Shown here: piece by piece, positions 1 to 9,338 of the stretch
Numbering within the stretch: position 1 is the stretch's first letter
Layout: each line of letters starts with the position of its first letter
Origin: Pantoea anthophila
Lineage (GTDB): Bacteria; Pseudomonadota; Gammaproteobacteria; Enterobacterales; Enterobacteriaceae
DNA length: 64,000 nucleotides
Direction of reading: 5' to 3'
Assembly: GCF_006494375.1 (NCBI RefSeq)
Contig: NZ_VHIZ01000050.1
Span: forward strand, 477,256 to 541,255
Position numbers and translations under genes: made by a program
The notes under the pieces: generated by a model
Databases searched by the model: none
Told to the model about the DNA's origin: nothing
Seen by the model: only the letters and a program-made list of their open reading frames with translations

Positions 1-1
1 G

Positions 2-115
2 CATCTGCCGGTTGTTCGTTCGACACTGGATCATCGTTCTGCGATTGGTGCCTTTGCGCTGGCTAAACGTGCCATGCTTAACGGCATTCTGCTGCAACAC
101 CTTCTGGAAGATTAA
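2..115 (+). CDS. nagC: NagC, N-acetylglucosamine repressor (C-terminal end only)
   Basis: The last 37 codons of a gene that begins left of the window. The visible residues (VVRSTLDHRSAIGAFALAKR and then a hydrophobic tail ending HLLED) closely match the remembered C-terminus of E. coli NagC, a ROK-family repressor/activator of amino-sugar genes that responds to GlcNAc-6-phosphate. It is followed after 39 bases by nagD in the same direction, the normal nagBACD operon order. The DNA-binding domain and sugar-binding residues are outside the window. Confidence 0.9.
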   Translation, partial: HLPVVRSTLDHRSAIGAFALAKRAMLNGILLQHLLED

Positions 116-154
116 GCTCACCCGCTGCTGTGGCGGGCCACACCGGATCTGACT

Positions 155-907
155 ATGACCATAAAAAGCGTAATTTGTGATATCGATGGCGTGCTGATGC
201 ACGACAACACGGCCGTTCCCGGCGCACAGGAATTTCTGCAGCGCATTCTGGCCAAAGAGATGCCGCTGGTGGTGCTGACCAACTACCCTTCGCAGACTGA
301 GCAGGATCTGGCTAACCGTTTTGCCTCAGCAGGCGTTGAGGTGCCCGATTCCGTCTTCTACACCTCGGCAATGGCCACCGCGGACTTCCTGCGCCGTCAG
401 GAGGGCAAAAAGGCGTATGTGATTGGTGAGGGGGCGCTGATTCATGAACTCTACAAAGCGGGCTTTACCATTACCGATGTGAATCCCGACTTTGTGATTG
501 TCGGAGAGACCCGCTCCTTTAACTGGGACATGATGCATAAAGCGGCCTTCTTTGTTGCCAACGGCGCTCGCTTTATTGCCACCAATCCCGATACCCATGC
601 GCGTGGTTTTATTCCCGCCTGTGGCGCACTCTGTGCGGGGATTGAGAAGATATCCGGCCGCAGCCCCTTTGTTGTGGGCAAACCAAGCCCTTACATCATG
701 CGTGCCGCGCTGAACAAAATGCAGGCTCACTCCGAAGAGACGGTCATCGTCGGCGATAACCTGCGCACCGATATTCTGGCCGGTTTCCAGGCGGGTCTGG
801 AGACGGTGCTGGTGCTCTCTGGCGTTTCCACCCTGAGCGATATTGACGCGATGCCGTTCCGCCCGGACTGGATTTACCCCTCTGTTGCCGATATTGACCT
901 GTTCTGA
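155..907 (+). CDS. nagD: NagD, HAD-family nucleotide (UMP) phosphatase
   Basis: A 250-residue cytoplasmic HAD-superfamily IIA phosphatase. The nucleophile motif DIDGV lies at residues 9-13, the motif II threonine in VLTNYPS around residues 40-46, the lysine in VGKPSP near residue 175, and the acidic motif GDNLRTDI near residue 200. E. coli NagD has the same length and dephosphorylates nucleoside monophosphates, preferring UMP. It is the last gene of the nag operon, directly after nagC and before a terminator hairpin. Its link to amino-sugar use is by position, not by known substrate. Confidence 0.96.
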   Translation: MTIKSVICDIDGVLMHDNTAVPGAQEFLQRILAKEMPLVVLTNYPSQTEQDLANRFASAGVEVPDSVFYTSAMATADFLRRQEGKKAYVIGEGALIHELYKAGFTITDVNPDFVIVGETRSFNWDMMHKAAFFVANGARFIATNPDTHARGFIPACGALCAGIEKISGRSPFVVGKPSPYIMRAALNKMQAHSEETVIVGDNLRTDILAGFQAGLETVLVLSGVSTLSDIDAMPFRPDWIYPSVADIDLF

Positions 908-921
908 TTCAGTTTGCTTAT

Positions 922-959
922 GACGCATCGGGCTGAATTGTGATGCGTCTCCCCTTTTT
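922..959 (+). terminator. Rho-independent terminator of the nag operon
   Basis: An 8-bp inverted repeat GACGCATC/GATGCGTC (922-929 and 942-949) with a 12-base loop is followed by CCCCTTTTT. It starts 15 bases after the nagD stop, so it most likely ends the nag operon. The rest of the 308-base gap to asnB (960-1215) is AT-rich and must hold the asnB promoter; I see no strong -35/-10 pair in it. Confidence 0.7.
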
Positions 960-1215
960 CTCCGCTTTCCCCCCCTGTTTGCCGCCTGATTTTTGCTCAA
1001 AAAATGCATTTCATTGCGGATCCAACAACAAATAAGCTCTTAAATTATCGTTTATTCAATTTTATCGTCATGTGATCAATATTTTTATCAGTAAATCACG
1101 ATTCCTCTTGCATTGACGGCACCAAATAGCGCATTTTCTTATCTATCACGCAGCGTCAGGCTGCCGGACAAACCTAAAAGATAACATCGCCGTAAGGTGA
1201 GCTCAGGAGTCAGTT

Positions 1216-2883
1216 ATGTGTTCAATTTTTGGTGTGCTGGATCTGAAAAGCGATCCTGTTGAGCTGCGCAAAAAGGCGCTGGAATGTTCACGCTTAATGC
1301 GTCATCGCGGCCCGGACTGGTCAGGCGTCTACGCTGATGACCATGCCATCCTCGCGCATGAACGTCTCTCAATTGTTGACGTTAACAACGGCGCACAGCC
1401 GCTGTACAACGCCGACCACACTCATGTCCTGGCAGTCAACGGCGAAATTTATAACCATCAGGCGCTGCGCGCGGAACTCAGCGATCGCTATGCGTTTCAG
1501 ACCGGTTCTGACTGTGAAGTGATTCTGGCGCTCTATCAGGAGAAAGGGGTCGACTTCCTTGATGACCTGGAAGGCATGTTCGCCTTTATCCTCTACGATA
1601 GCGTCAAAAACACGTATCTGATTGGCCGTGACCATATCGGGATTATCCCGCTCTATATGGGTAACGATGAGCATGGCAACCTCTATGTCGCGTCAGAAAT
1701 GAAAGCGCTGGTGCCGGTCTGCCGTTCGATTAAAGAGTTTCCGCCGGGAAGCTACCTCTCCAGCACCGATGGCGAAATCCGTCGTTACTGGCAGCGTGAC
1801 TGGATGGAGTACAAAAACGTTGAACACAACACCACCGATGCGGCCGGCCTGAAGCATGCGCTGGAAGAGTCTGTGAAAAGTCACCTGATGTCAGATGTGC
1901 CTTATGGTGTGCTGCTGTCGGGCGGTCTGGACTCCTCCATCATTTCCGCCGTGACCAAACGTTTTGCGGCAAAGCGTGTTGAAGACCAGGATAAAAGTGA
2001 TGCGTGGTGGCCACAGCTTCACTCCTTTGCTGTCGGGCTGGAAGGCTCACCCGATCTGAAAGCGGCGAAAGCCGTGGCGGAACATCTGGGCACCGTGCAC
2101 CATGAGATTCATTTCACCGTGCAGGAAGGTCTGGATGCAATTCGCGATGTGATTTATCACATTGAAACCTATGACGTCACCACCATCCGTGCCTCCACGC
2201 CGATGTACTTAATGTCGCGTAAAATCAAGGCAATGGGCATCAAGATGGTGCTGTCAGGCGAAGGCGCAGATGAAGTGTTCGGCGGCTACCTTTACTTCCA
2301 TAAAGCCCCCAACGCTAAAGAGTTCCACGAAGAAAACGTGCGTAAACTGCAGGCCCTGCATATGTTCGACTGTGCCCGCGCCAACAAAGCGATGTCCGCC
2401 TGGGGCGTTGAGGCCCGCGTGCCGTTCCTGGATAAAAAATTCCTGGATGTGGCGATGCGTATCAACCCTGAAGATAAAATGTGTGGCAGCAACGGCAAAA
2501 TGGAGAAGCACATTCTGCGTGAATGTTTCTCCTCCTACCTGCCGGAAAGCGTGGCGTGGCGTCAGAAAGAGCAGTTCTCAGATGGCGTCGGTTACAGCTG
2601 GATTGACTCGCTGAAAGAGGTGGCTGCGAAGCAAATCAGCGACCAGCAGCTGGCAACCGCTCACTTCCGCTTCCCGCACAACACGCCGGGGTCGAAGGAA
2701 GCCTATCTCTACCGTGAGATCTTTGAAGAGCTGTTCCCGCTGGCCAGCGCCGCGGAGTGTGTGCCAGGCGGTCCATCAGTAGCCTGTTCGTCAGCCAAAG
2801 CGATCGAGTGGGACGAGGCGTTTAAAAACATGAACGATCCATCAGGTCGTGCCGTTGGTGTGCATCAGTCAGCCTATCAATAA
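1216..2883 (+). CDS. asnB: AsnB, glutamine-hydrolysing asparagine synthetase B
   Basis: A 555-residue protein (E. coli AsnB is 554) converting aspartate, glutamine and ATP to asparagine, glutamate, AMP and PPi. Cys2 directly after the initiator Met is the N-terminal glutaminase nucleophile, followed by RHRGPDWSG and the GEIYNH and GSDCEV segments of the class II amidotransferase domain. The synthetase PP-loop SGGLDSS lies at about residues 234-240, with the SGEGADEVFGGY motif further on. The start is preceded by TCAGGAGTCAGTT. It is monocistronic, flanked by the nag terminator and its own terminator, as in E. coli. Confidence 0.98.
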   Translation: MCSIFGVLDLKSDPVELRKKALECSRLMRHRGPDWSGVYADDHAILAHERLSIVDVNNGAQPLYNADHTHVLAVNGEIYNHQALRAELSDRYAFQTGSDCEVILALYQEKGVDFLDDLEGMFAFILYDSVKNTYLIGRDHIGIIPLYMGNDEHGNLYVASEMKALVPVCRSIKEFPPGSYLSSTDGEIRRYWQRDWMEYKNVEHNTTDAAGLKHALEESVKSHLMSDVPYGVLLSGGLDSSIISAVTKRFAAKRVEDQDKSDAWWPQLHSFAVGLEGSPDLKAAKAVAEHLGTVHHEIHFTVQEGLDAIRDVIYHIETYDVTTIRASTPMYLMSRKIKAMGIKMVLSGEGADEVFGGYLYFHKAPNAKEFHEENVRKLQALHMFDCARANKAMSAWGVEARVPFLDKKFLDVAMRINPEDKMCGSNGKMEKHILRECFSSYLPESVAWRQKEQFSDGVGYSWIDSLKEVAAKQISDQQLATAHFRFPHNTPGSKEAYLYREIFEELFPLASAAECVPGGPSVACSSAKAIEWDEAFKNMNDPSGRAVGVHQSAYQ

Positions 2884-2903
2884 GCCGACTGAGCACGGTC
2901 AGA

Positions 2904-2929
2904 ATGGGCCCGCTGCGGCCCATTTTTTT
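2904..2929 (+). terminator. Rho-independent terminator after asnB
   Basis: A 7-bp stem ATGGGCC/GGCCCAT (2904-2910 and 2917-2923) with loop CGCTGC is followed by a run of T. It lies 20 bases after the asnB stop. Confidence 0.9.
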
Positions 2930-3032
2930 GACGATCAGCGTTGTATTCACTGAAAAATTGCCGAATAAACCGCCATGCTGGTTATAAGCCACGCAAACAG
3001 CCATAACCAGGCAAAAATCGGTAAAAAAATTG

Positions 3033-3061
3033 TTGACGCTGTCAGGTCAACTCCGCATAAT
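3033..3061 (+). promoter_or_regulatory. Sigma-70 promoter of the tRNA operon
   Basis: TTGACG (3033-3038) and CATAAT (3056-3061) are separated by exactly 17 bases and followed by the GC-rich stretch GCGCCCCGC. Such a discriminator is typical of stable-RNA promoters under stringent (ppGpp) control. The first tRNA begins 41 bases downstream of the -10 box. Only the hexamers and spacing are seen; start site and regulation are inferred. Confidence 0.85.
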
Positions 3062-3101
3062 GCGCCCCGCAACGCCGATGAAGGTAACGCGAAAAAAAGA
3101 T

Positions 3102-3178
3102 GGCTACGTAGCTCAGCTGGTTAGAGCACAGCACTCATAATGCTGGGGTCACAGGTTCGATTCCCGTCGTAGCCACCA
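3102..3178 (+). tRNA. metT: tRNA-Met (CAT)
   Basis: A 77-base elongator-type tRNA with encoded CCA. The acceptor stem GGCTACG pairs with CGTAGCC, the D-arm is GCTCAGCTGGTTAGAGC, and the anticodon CAT is at 3136-3138. It is the first of seven tRNAs in the same order as E. coli metT-leuW-glnU-glnW-metU-glnV-glnX, so the symbol is assigned by synteny. Its sequence is identical to the later copy at 3501. Confidence 0.97.
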
Positions 3179-3187
3179 TCTTTTTTT

Positions 3188-3272
3188 GCGGGAGTGGCGA
3201 AATTGGTAGACGCACCAGATTTAGGTTCTGGCGCCGCAAGGTGTGCGAGTTCAAGTCTCGCCTCCCGCACCA
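3188..3272 (+). tRNA. leuW: tRNA-Leu (TAG)
   Basis: An 85-base class II tRNA with a long variable arm. The acceptor stem GCGGGAG pairs with CTCCCGC and CCA is encoded. The anticodon stem CCAGA/TCTGG encloses the loop TTTAGGT, giving anticodon TAG at 3222-3224, which reads CUN leucine codons. It lies 9 bases after the first tRNA-Met. Confidence 0.97.
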
Positions 3273-3294
3273 TTTCATTATTCGGCAGCGTGGA

Positions 3295-3369
3295 TGGGAT
3301 ATCGCCAAGCGGTAAGGCACCGGTTTTTGATACCGGCATTCCCTGGTTCGAATCCAGGTATCCCAGCCA
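3295..3369 (+). tRNA. glnU: tRNA-Gln (TTG), copy 1
   Basis: A 75-base tRNA with acceptor stem TGGGATA/TATCCCA and encoded CCA. The anticodon loop TTTTGAT gives anticodon TTG at 3327-3329. It is identical to the next tRNA, a tandem duplication also found in E. coli (glnU and glnW). Confidence 0.97.
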
Positions 3370-3403
3370 ATTTTGATGATTCTCGATGCTGAGAACGGAC
3401 GAA

Positions 3404-3478
3404 TGGGATATCGCCAAGCGGTAAGGCACCGGTTTTTGATACCGGCATTCCCTGGTTCGAATCCAGGTATCCCAGCCA
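3404..3478 (+). tRNA. glnW: tRNA-Gln (TTG), copy 2
   Basis: A 75-base exact copy of the tRNA at 3295, with a 34-base spacer between the two. The anticodon is TTG. Confidence 0.97.
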
Positions 3479-3500
3479 TCATTAAAATGCAGTACAATTT

Positions 3501-3577
3501 GGCTACGTAGCTCAGCTGGTTAGAGCACAGCACTCATAATGCTGGGGTCACAGGTTCGATTCCCGTCGTAGCCACCA
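3501..3577 (+). tRNA. metU: tRNA-Met (CAT), second copy
   Basis: A 77-base copy of the tRNA at 3102, with anticodon CAT at 3535-3537. It lacks the features of an initiator tRNA: the acceptor stem is fully paired at position 1-72. Confidence 0.97.
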
Positions 3578-3583
3578 TATAAT

Positions 3584-3658
3584 TGGGGTGTCGCCAAGCG
3601 GTAAGGCACTGGTTTCTGATACCAGCATTCCGGGGTTCGAATCCCTGCACCCCAGCCA
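3584..3658 (+). tRNA. glnV: tRNA-Gln (CTG), copy 1
   Basis: A 75-base tRNA with acceptor stem TGGGGTG/CACCCCA-type pairing and encoded CCA. The anticodon CTG is at 3616-3618. It starts 6 bases after the second tRNA-Met. In E. coli this gene is the supE locus. Confidence 0.97.
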
Positions 3659-3687
3659 TACAAAGACAATTTGAAAAACACCATTAT

Positions 3688-3762
3688 TGGGGTGTCGCCA
3701 AGCGGTAAGGCACTGGTTTCTGATACCAGCATTCCGGGGTTCGAATCCCTGCACCCCAGCCA
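3688..3762 (+). tRNA. glnX: tRNA-Gln (CTG), copy 2
   Basis: A 75-base exact copy of the preceding tRNA, with anticodon CTG at 3720-3722. It is the last tRNA of the operon and is followed directly by a terminator. Confidence 0.97.
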
Positions 3763-3770
3763 AATTGCAC

Positions 3771-3804
3771 AACAGGCCCGCTTTTGCGGGCTTTGTTGTT
3801 TTTG
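3771..3804 (+). terminator. Rho-independent terminator of the tRNA operon
   Basis: GCCCGC (3776-3781) and GCGGGC (3786-3791) form a stem with a TTTT loop, extended imperfectly by AACA/TGTT, and followed by a T-rich run. It lies 8 bases after the last tRNA. Confidence 0.9.
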
Positions 3805-3859
3805 TCCTCTGCCTTTCTGACGGCTGACCCACCCTGCGGCGAGCCAGACCGCCTCTCTG

Positions 3860-5032
3860 TTACAATCCCAGCGCGTAGCGCAGCACCTGCCGCTTCAGTA
3901 TCCCGGAATGCTCGGCGGCGATCAGGCCGAGATTTCGTGCAAACCGCAGCGGAGCCAGCTGATTGCTGAAGGCGAAGTAGAAGAGATCCATCCCCCCCTG
4001 CATCAGCATGTTGTCGCGGCGGCGCTTGCGGTGATAACGCTGCAGCACCCGCTCAGAGGCCCACTCTTCCGCCGCATCGCGCGCGCTGACCAGCACATCA
4101 ATCAACGCATCAATATCGCGATAGCCCAGATTGACGCCCTGCCCGGCCAGCGGATTGATGGTGTGCGCCGCATCGCCAACCAGCGCCAGCCCCGGCAGCA
4201 CATACTGCGAAGCGTGACGGCGCACCAGCGGGAAACTGCCCGCCGCGTGGGCTTTAAAACGTCCCAGCCGCGCCGGGAAGTGACTGGCAATCTCTTTTTC
4301 CAGCTGAGCCATCGGCATCGCCTGAAGCTGACGCACTCTTGCCGGTGCGTCATACCAGACCAGCGAGGCCCGGTTGTCATACAGCGGCAAAAAGGCGCGT
4401 GGCCCCTGAGGCGTGAAGTGCTGCCAGGTAGCATCGCCTGCCGGATGTTCACAGGTCACGCTAATCAGTAAACAGGACTGCGCATAGCTCCAGCCATGAA
4501 TCCCGATGCCGGCCATCTGCCGCACCTGCGAATTGGCCCCATCGGCGCCGATCACCAGCCGGGTATGCAGGGTCACGCCATCGCTCAGGTCGACGCGCCA
4601 GCCGCCGTTTTCCGGCTGCAGATTTTCCAGCGTGGCCGGGCAGTAGCAGTTCACATCCCGCGACTGCATCTCTTCCCACAACGCGCGCTGAAGAACGCTG
4701 TTCTCGACCATGAAGCCCAGCTCCGGCAATCCCAGCGAGGCGGCATCGAAACTCACCTGCGCCGTCTGCCACTCCCAGGTTTCCAGCCTGCGATAAGGGG
4801 CGCTTCGCATCGCTTCCACCCGCGGCCAGACGCTGAGCTGCTTCAGTAACGCCACCGAGGAGGAACCGATCGCTGAAATGCGCAGATCGGGATCGCTGTC
4901 GGCATCAAAGGGGGCAGGCTCGGCGCGTTCAATGACCGCCACGCGAAAACGCTGCTGCGTCAGTCCGCAGGCCAGCGCAGCACCCACCATGCCTCCCCCG
5001 ACAATCACCACATCAAACTGATTATCCTGCAT
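3860..5032 (-). CDS. ubiF: UbiF, 3-demethoxyubiquinol 3-hydroxylase (FAD monooxygenase)
   Basis: A 390-residue class A flavoprotein monooxygenase catalysing the C6 ring hydroxylation in aerobic ubiquinone synthesis. The N-terminal FAD/NAD Rossmann motif VGGGMVG is at residues 11-17, and the second FAD motif LVGDAAHTINPLAGQG lies near residues 280-300. The open frame extends 36 codons further upstream. The start at 5032 (MQDNQFD) puts the dinucleotide fold at the N-terminus and gives the usual family length (391 in E. coli). It is transcribed opposite to the tRNA operon and divergently from miaB, as in E. coli. Confidence 0.95.
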   Translation of the reverse strand: MQDNQFDVVIVGGGMVGAALACGLTQQRFRVAVIERAEPAPFDADSDPDLRISAIGSSSVALLKQLSVWPRVEAMRSAPYRRLETWEWQTAQVSFDAASLGLPELGFMVENSVLQRALWEEMQSRDVNCYCPATLENLQPENGGWRVDLSDGVTLHTRLVIGADGANSQVRQMAGIGIHGWSYAQSCLLISVTCEHPAGDATWQHFTPQGPRAFLPLYDNRASLVWYDAPARVRQLQAMPMAQLEKEIASHFPARLGRFKAHAAGSFPLVRRHASQYVLPGLALVGDAAHTINPLAGQGVNLGYRDIDALIDVLVSARDAAEEWASERVLQRYHRKRRRDNMLMQGGMDLFYFAFSNQLAPLRFARNLGLIAAEHSGILKRQVLRYALGL

Positions 5033-5204
5033 TGCTTCTATCCTTCTCTTAATCCCGTCCGCCTGCGCAACACGGGTCTGAATACAGCAAAGTGTACCGG
5101 AAAACCGGAGGGCTGACAGAAAAGCCCGCAGGCTGGTCACAACCGCATCAAAGCATTACAATACGCGCCCCGCACTTCACTGCACTGAATCAATGGCTAG
5201 CGCG

Positions 5205-6629
5205 ATGACAAAAAAACTGCATATCAAAACCTGGGGATGTCAGATGAATGAGTATGATTCATCGAAGATGTCTGATCTGCTGAACAGTACGCACGGCTAT
5301 ACGCTGACCGAGGTCGCTGAAGAAGCGGATGTTCTGCTGCTTAACACCTGCTCTATCCGCGAAAAAGCGCAGGAGAAGGTTTTCCACCAGCTGGGGCGCT
5401 GGAGAAAGCTGAAAGAGCGTAATCCGGATGTGATCATTGGCGTGGGCGGCTGTGTGGCGTCACAGGAAGGAGATCATATTCGTCAGCGAGCGCCCTGCGT
5501 GGACATCGTATTTGGCCCGCAGACCCTGCACCGCCTGCCGGAGATGATCAACACCGTGCGCGGCAGTAAAAGCCCGGTGGTAGACATCAGCTTCCCGGAA
5601 ATCGAAAAGTTTGACCGCCTGCCGGAACCCCGCGCAGAAGGTCCGACAGCCTTTGTCTCCATCATGGAAGGCTGCAACAAATATTGTACGTTCTGCGTGG
5701 TGCCTTACACCCGTGGTGAGGAAGTGAGCCGTCCGTGTGACGACATTCTGCTGGAGATTGCTCAGCTGGCGGCGCAGGGCGTGCGCGAAGTGAACCTGCT
5801 GGGTCAGAACGTCAACGCCTGGCGCGGTGCTTCCTTTGATGGCGACACCTGTACCTTCGCTGAGCTGCTGCGCCTGGTCGCCGCCATCGACGGTATTGAC
5901 CGCATCCGCTTCACCACCAGCCACCCGATTGAGTTCACGGATGACATCATCGATGTCTACCGTGATACACCGGAGCTGGTGAGCTTCCTCCATCTGCCGG
6001 TGCAGAGCGGCGCAGACCGCATTCTCACGCTGATGAAACGTGCCCACACGGCACTGGAATATAAAGCGATTATCCGCAAGCTGCGCGCGGCGCGTCCCGA
6101 TATTGAGATCAGCTCTGACTTCATTATCGGTTTCCCGGGTGAAACCCAGCAGGATTTCGAGCAGACCATGAAGCTCATCGCCGACGTGAATTTCGATGTC
6201 AGCTTCAGCTTTGTCTACTCAGCCCGTCCCGGCACGCCCGCCGCTGACCTGCCGGATGATGTCAGCGAAGAGGAGAAGAAGCAGCGTCTGTGGATCCTGC
6301 AGGATCGCATCAACCAGCAGGCGCAGGCGATCAGTCGCCGCATGCTGGGCACCGTGCAGCGTATTCTGGTTGAAGGCATCTCCCGCAAGAACGTCATGGA
6401 AGTCTCTGGCCGCACCGAAAATAACCGCGTGGTCAACTTTGAAGGCTCACCTGAGATGATCGGCCGGTTTGTGGATGTTGAAATTGTCGATGTCTACACC
6501 AACTCCCTGCGCGGCAGGCTGGTGCGCACCGAAGATGAGATGGGCCTGCGCATGGCCCAGAGCCCGGCGTCTGTGATTGCCCGCACCCGCAAAGAGAACG
6601 ACATCGGCGTGGGTCTCTTCCAGCCGTGA
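5205..6629 (+). CDS. miaB: MiaB, tRNA-2-methylthio-N6-dimethylallyladenosine synthase
   Basis: A 474-residue radical-SAM methylthiotransferase that adds the 2-methylthio group to i6A37 of tRNAs reading UNN codons. The N-terminal domain cysteines lie in WGCQMNE, NTCSIRE and VGGCVAS. The radical-SAM cluster is Cys157, Cys161 and Cys164 (GCNKYCTFC), and a C-terminal TRAM domain follows residue ~378. The frame opens four codons earlier, but the Met at 5205 ([11 protein letters not shown]) matches the E. coli N-terminus and its length of 474. It is followed by a strong hairpin. Confidence 0.97.
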   Translation: MTKKLHIKTWGCQMNEYDSSKMSDLLNSTHGYTLTEVAEEADVLLLNTCSIREKAQEKVFHQLGRWRKLKERNPDVIIGVGGCVASQEGDHIRQRAPCVDIVFGPQTLHRLPEMINTVRGSKSPVVDISFPEIEKFDRLPEPRAEGPTAFVSIMEGCNKYCTFCVVPYTRGEEVSRPCDDILLEIAQLAAQGVREVNLLGQNVNAWRGASFDGDTCTFAELLRLVAAIDGIDRIRFTTSHPIEFTDDIIDVYRDTPELVSFLHLPVQSGADRILTLMKRAHTALEYKAIIRKLRAARPDIEISSDFIIGFPGETQQDFEQTMKLIADVNFDVSFSFVYSARPGTPAADLPDDVSEEEKKQRLWILQDRINQQAQAISRRMLGTVQRILVEGISRKNVMEVSGRTENNRVVNFEGSPEMIGRFVDVEIVDVYTNSLRGRLVRTEDEMGLRMAQSPASVIARTRKENDIGVGLFQP

Positions 6630-6644
6630 TACCGGCTTTATTGT

Positions 6645-6669
6645 GCGGCAGCGCGCTTCGCGCTGCCGC
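6645..6669 (+). terminator. Hairpin terminator after miaB
   Basis: A perfect 11-bp stem GCGGCAGCGCG/CGCGCTGCCGC with a three-base loop starts 16 bases after the miaB stop. Only a weak T stretch (CGTTTC) follows, so termination may be partial. The 170 bases from here to ybeZ carry its promoter, which I could not place. Confidence 0.55.
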
Positions 6670-6838
6670 CCGTTTCACATTGCGACACTTGCTTTCTGAA
6701 GCTGTTGCCCAAATATCTCTCCTTAAGCTTGCGCCCAGGCGTTACGGCATAAATAATTTCGTTATGGTGCATCCGGTTAAGCTCAACGGTGCGTCAGACA
6801 CACCCCATAACTGGCCCTGAGTGACCCAAAGGATTCGT

Positions 6839-7900
6839 TTGAATATCGAAACTCGTGAAATCGCCCTTGAACCGGCTGATAACCGTCGTCTGATGAGCCT
6901 GTGCGGGCCGTTCGATGACAATGTGAAACAGCTTGAGCGCCGACTGGGTATTGAGATCAATCGTCGCGACAACGTCTTTAAGCTGGTTGGACGCCCTCTG
7001 TGCGTCAATGCCGCCGCCGATATCCTGAAAACGCTCTATGTGGATACGGCGCCCGTGCGCGGCGACATTCCGGATATCGAGCCGGACCAGATTCATCTCG
7101 CTATCAAAGAGAGCCGGGTGCTGGAACAAACCGCCGACAGCGTGCCGGAGTACGGTAAAGCGGTCAACATCAAGACCAAACGTGGCGTTATCAAACCGCG
7201 CACGCCGAACCAGGCGCAGTACATCGCAAATGTCCTCGACCACGATATCACCTTTGGTATCGGCCCGGCCGGTACCGGTAAAACCTATCTGGCCGTGGCC
7301 GCCGCGGTGGACGCGCTGGAGCGTCAGGAGATCCGTCGCATCATGCTGACCCGTCCGGCGGTAGAAGCGGGTGAAAAACTGGGCTTCCTGCCCGGCGATC
7401 TGAGCCAGAAAGTCGACCCCTATCTGCGTCCTCTCTACGATGCGCTGTTTGAAATGCTCGGTTTCGAGCGGGTTGAAAAGCTGATGGAGCGTAACGTCAT
7501 TGAAGTGGCCCCGCTGGCCTACATGCGTGGTCGTACCCTGAACGATGCGTTTATCATTCTTGATGAGAGCCAGAACACCACCATCGAACAGATGAAGATG
7601 TTCCTGACGCGTATCGGCTTCAACTCTAAAGCGGTCATTACCGGCGACGTGACCCAGATTGACCTGCCGCGCCACGTTAAGTCCGGCCTGCGTCACGCCA
7701 TTGAGGTGCTCTCTGATGTAGAGGAGATTAGCTTCAACTTCTTCCACAGCGAGGATGTGGTTCGCCATCCTGTCGTGGCCCGCATTGTCACCGCCTATGA
7801 AGCCTGGGAGGCGGCCGATCAGACCCGGCGTGACCAGCAGGCTGAAGAGCGCAAACGTGAAGCACTGGCGGCGCAGAGCGCAACCCAGGAGAGCAAATGA
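6839..7900 (+). CDS. ybeZ: YbeZ, PhoH-like ATPase
   Basis: A 353-residue PhoH-family P-loop ATPase. It carries Walker A GPAGTGKT near residue 142 and the Walker B-like FIILDESQN near residue 245. E. coli YbeZ interacts with the rRNA-processing nuclease YbeY. The frame opens with a GTG at 6821, but TTG at 6839 follows AAAGGA at proper spacing and gives the conserved N-terminus MNIETREI. It overlaps ybeY by 4 bases (ATGA), implying translational coupling. Confidence 0.94.
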   Translation: MNIETREIALEPADNRRLMSLCGPFDDNVKQLERRLGIEINRRDNVFKLVGRPLCVNAAADILKTLYVDTAPVRGDIPDIEPDQIHLAIKESRVLEQTADSVPEYGKAVNIKTKRGVIKPRTPNQAQYIANVLDHDITFGIGPAGTGKTYLAVAAAVDALERQEIRRIMLTRPAVEAGEKLGFLPGDLSQKVDPYLRPLYDALFEMLGFERVEKLMERNVIEVAPLAYMRGRTLNDAFIILDESQNTTIEQMKMFLTRIGFNSKAVITGDVTQIDLPRHVKSGLRHAIEVLSDVEEISFNFFHSEDVVRHPVVARIVTAYEAWEAADQTRRDQQAEERKREALAAQSATQESK

Positions 7901-8370
7901 GCGAAGTGATTCTCGACCTGCAGGTCGCCTGTGAAAACAGCGCAGGGTTGCCGGATGAAAGCCAGTTTCATCGCTGGCTCTCGGCGGCGGTTGCCCCTTT
8001 TCAGCCCGACAGCGAAGTCACCGTCCGTCTGGTTGATGAAGCCGAAAGTCATGAGCTTAATCTGACCTATCGCGGTAAAGACAAGCCGACTAACGTGCTC
8101 TCCTTCCCGTTTGAAGCCCCGCCGGGTATTGAGCTGCCGCTGCTGGGCGATCTCATCATCTGCCGTCAGGTGGTTGAGCAGGAAGCGGCTGAACAGGGTA
8201 AAAGCGTGGAGGCGCACTGGGCCCACATGGTCGTGCACGGCACGCTGCATCTGCTGGGATATGACCATATTGATGACGACGAAGCCGATGAAATGGAAGG
8301 GCTGGAGACCGAGATAATGCTTGCTCTTGGGTATCCTGATCCGTACATTTCGGAGAAAGAAGACGCCTGA
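7897..8370 (+). CDS. ybeY: YbeY, endoribonuclease for 16S rRNA maturation
   Basis: A 157-residue UPF0054 metalloprotein. The zinc-binding signature [11 protein letters not shown] carries His114, His118 and His124, the same numbers as in E. coli YbeY, and [12 protein letters not shown] is the conserved central motif. YbeY acts in 16S rRNA 3'-end maturation and ribosome quality control. It lies in the ybeZ-ybeY-corC-lnt operon and overlaps ybeZ by 4 bases. Confidence 0.97.
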   Translation: MSEVILDLQVACENSAGLPDESQFHRWLSAAVAPFQPDSEVTVRLVDEAESHELNLTYRGKDKPTNVLSFPFEAPPGIELPLLGDLIICRQVVEQEAAEQGKSVEAHWAHMVVHGTLHLLGYDHIDDDEADEMEGLETEIMLALGYPDPYISEKEDA

Positions 8371-8452
8371 ATCCCGCATTCAGGCTATCCGGCTGTCAGT
8401 GCATGTGGCTGACAGCCCCCATTCCTCAGCAGAGAGATCTTTAAAAACCGCC

Positions 8453-9334
8453 ATGAGCGACGACCATTCTCAAAACAGCGATGCACCCAGTAGTAAAAAG
8501 GGATTTTTCTCCCTGTTAATCAACCAGCTTTTTCACGGCGAACCCAAAAACCGTGATGAGCTACTGGAGCTGATCCGCGACTCGAACAACAAAGAGCTGA
8601 TTGACCAGGACACCCGCGACATGCTCGAAGGGGTACTGGATATTGCGGAGCAGCGCGTGCGTGACATCATGATCCCGCGCTCGCAGATGATCACCCTGAA
8701 ACGGAATCAGAGCCTTGAAGAGTGTCTGGATGTCATCATCGACTCCGCGCACTCCCGCTTCCCGGTGATCAGCGAAGATAAAGATCATGTGGAAGGTATC
8801 CTGATGGCGAAAGATTTACTGCCGTTTATGAGCAGCGAATCTGAACCTTTCAGCATTGAAAAAGTGCTGCGTCCTGCGGTGGTGGTGCCGGAAAGTAAGC
8901 GTGTGGATCGGATGCTGAAAGAGTTTCGCTCCCAGCGTTACCACATGGCGATCGTGATTGATGAGTTTGGCGGCGTCTCCGGCCTGGTGACCATTGAAGA
9001 TATCCTGGAACTGATCGTCGGTGAGATTGAAGATGAGTATGACGACGAAGAAGATCGTGATATCCGTCAGCTCAACCGCCACACCTTCACGGTGCGCGCG
9101 CTGACCGCCATTGAAGATTTCAACGAGGTGTTTGGCACGCAGTTCAGTGATGATGAAGTCGACACCATCGGTGGCCTGGTGATGCAGGGCTTCGGCCATC
9201 TGCCTGCACGCGGTGAAAGCATCGAGATTGAAGGTTACCAGTTCAAGGTGGCGATGGCGGACAGCCGACGCATCATCCAGGTTCATGTGACTATTCCGGA
9301 AAACGCGCCACAACCTCAACTGGAAGACGAATAA
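8453..9334 (+). CDS. corC: CorC (YbeX), CBS-domain protein for magnesium/cobalt efflux
   Basis: A 293-residue cytoplasmic protein with two CBS domains (about residues 70-190, including PRSQMITL and [15 protein letters not shown]) and a C-terminal CorC_HlyC domain. The family is linked to Mg/Co efflux with CorA, and in E. coli also to ribosome function together with ybeY. The frame extends left into ybeY, but the ATG at 8453 ([10 protein letters not shown]) matches the E. coli N-terminus and length. Only four bases separate it from lnt. Confidence 0.95.
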   Translation: MSDDHSQNSDAPSSKKGFFSLLINQLFHGEPKNRDELLELIRDSNNKELIDQDTRDMLEGVLDIAEQRVRDIMIPRSQMITLKRNQSLEECLDVIIDSAHSRFPVISEDKDHVEGILMAKDLLPFMSSESEPFSIEKVLRPAVVVPESKRVDRMLKEFRSQRYHMAIVIDEFGGVSGLVTIEDILELIVGEIEDEYDDEEDRDIRQLNRHTFTVRALTAIEDFNEVFGTQFSDDEVDTIGGLVMQGFGHLPARGESIEIEGYQFKVAMADSRRIIQVHVTIPENAPQPQLEDE

Positions 9335-9338
9335 GTCT

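Noticed and set aside
960..1215. Promoter for asnB around TTGACG at 1113 or TTGCAT at 1109
   Set aside because: No -10 hexamer with acceptable match lies at the correct distance, so no promoter is called.
3121..3832. Several open frames across the tRNA cluster on the minus strand
   Set aside because: They are translations of duplicated tRNA sequences, repeating the same peptides, and not genes.
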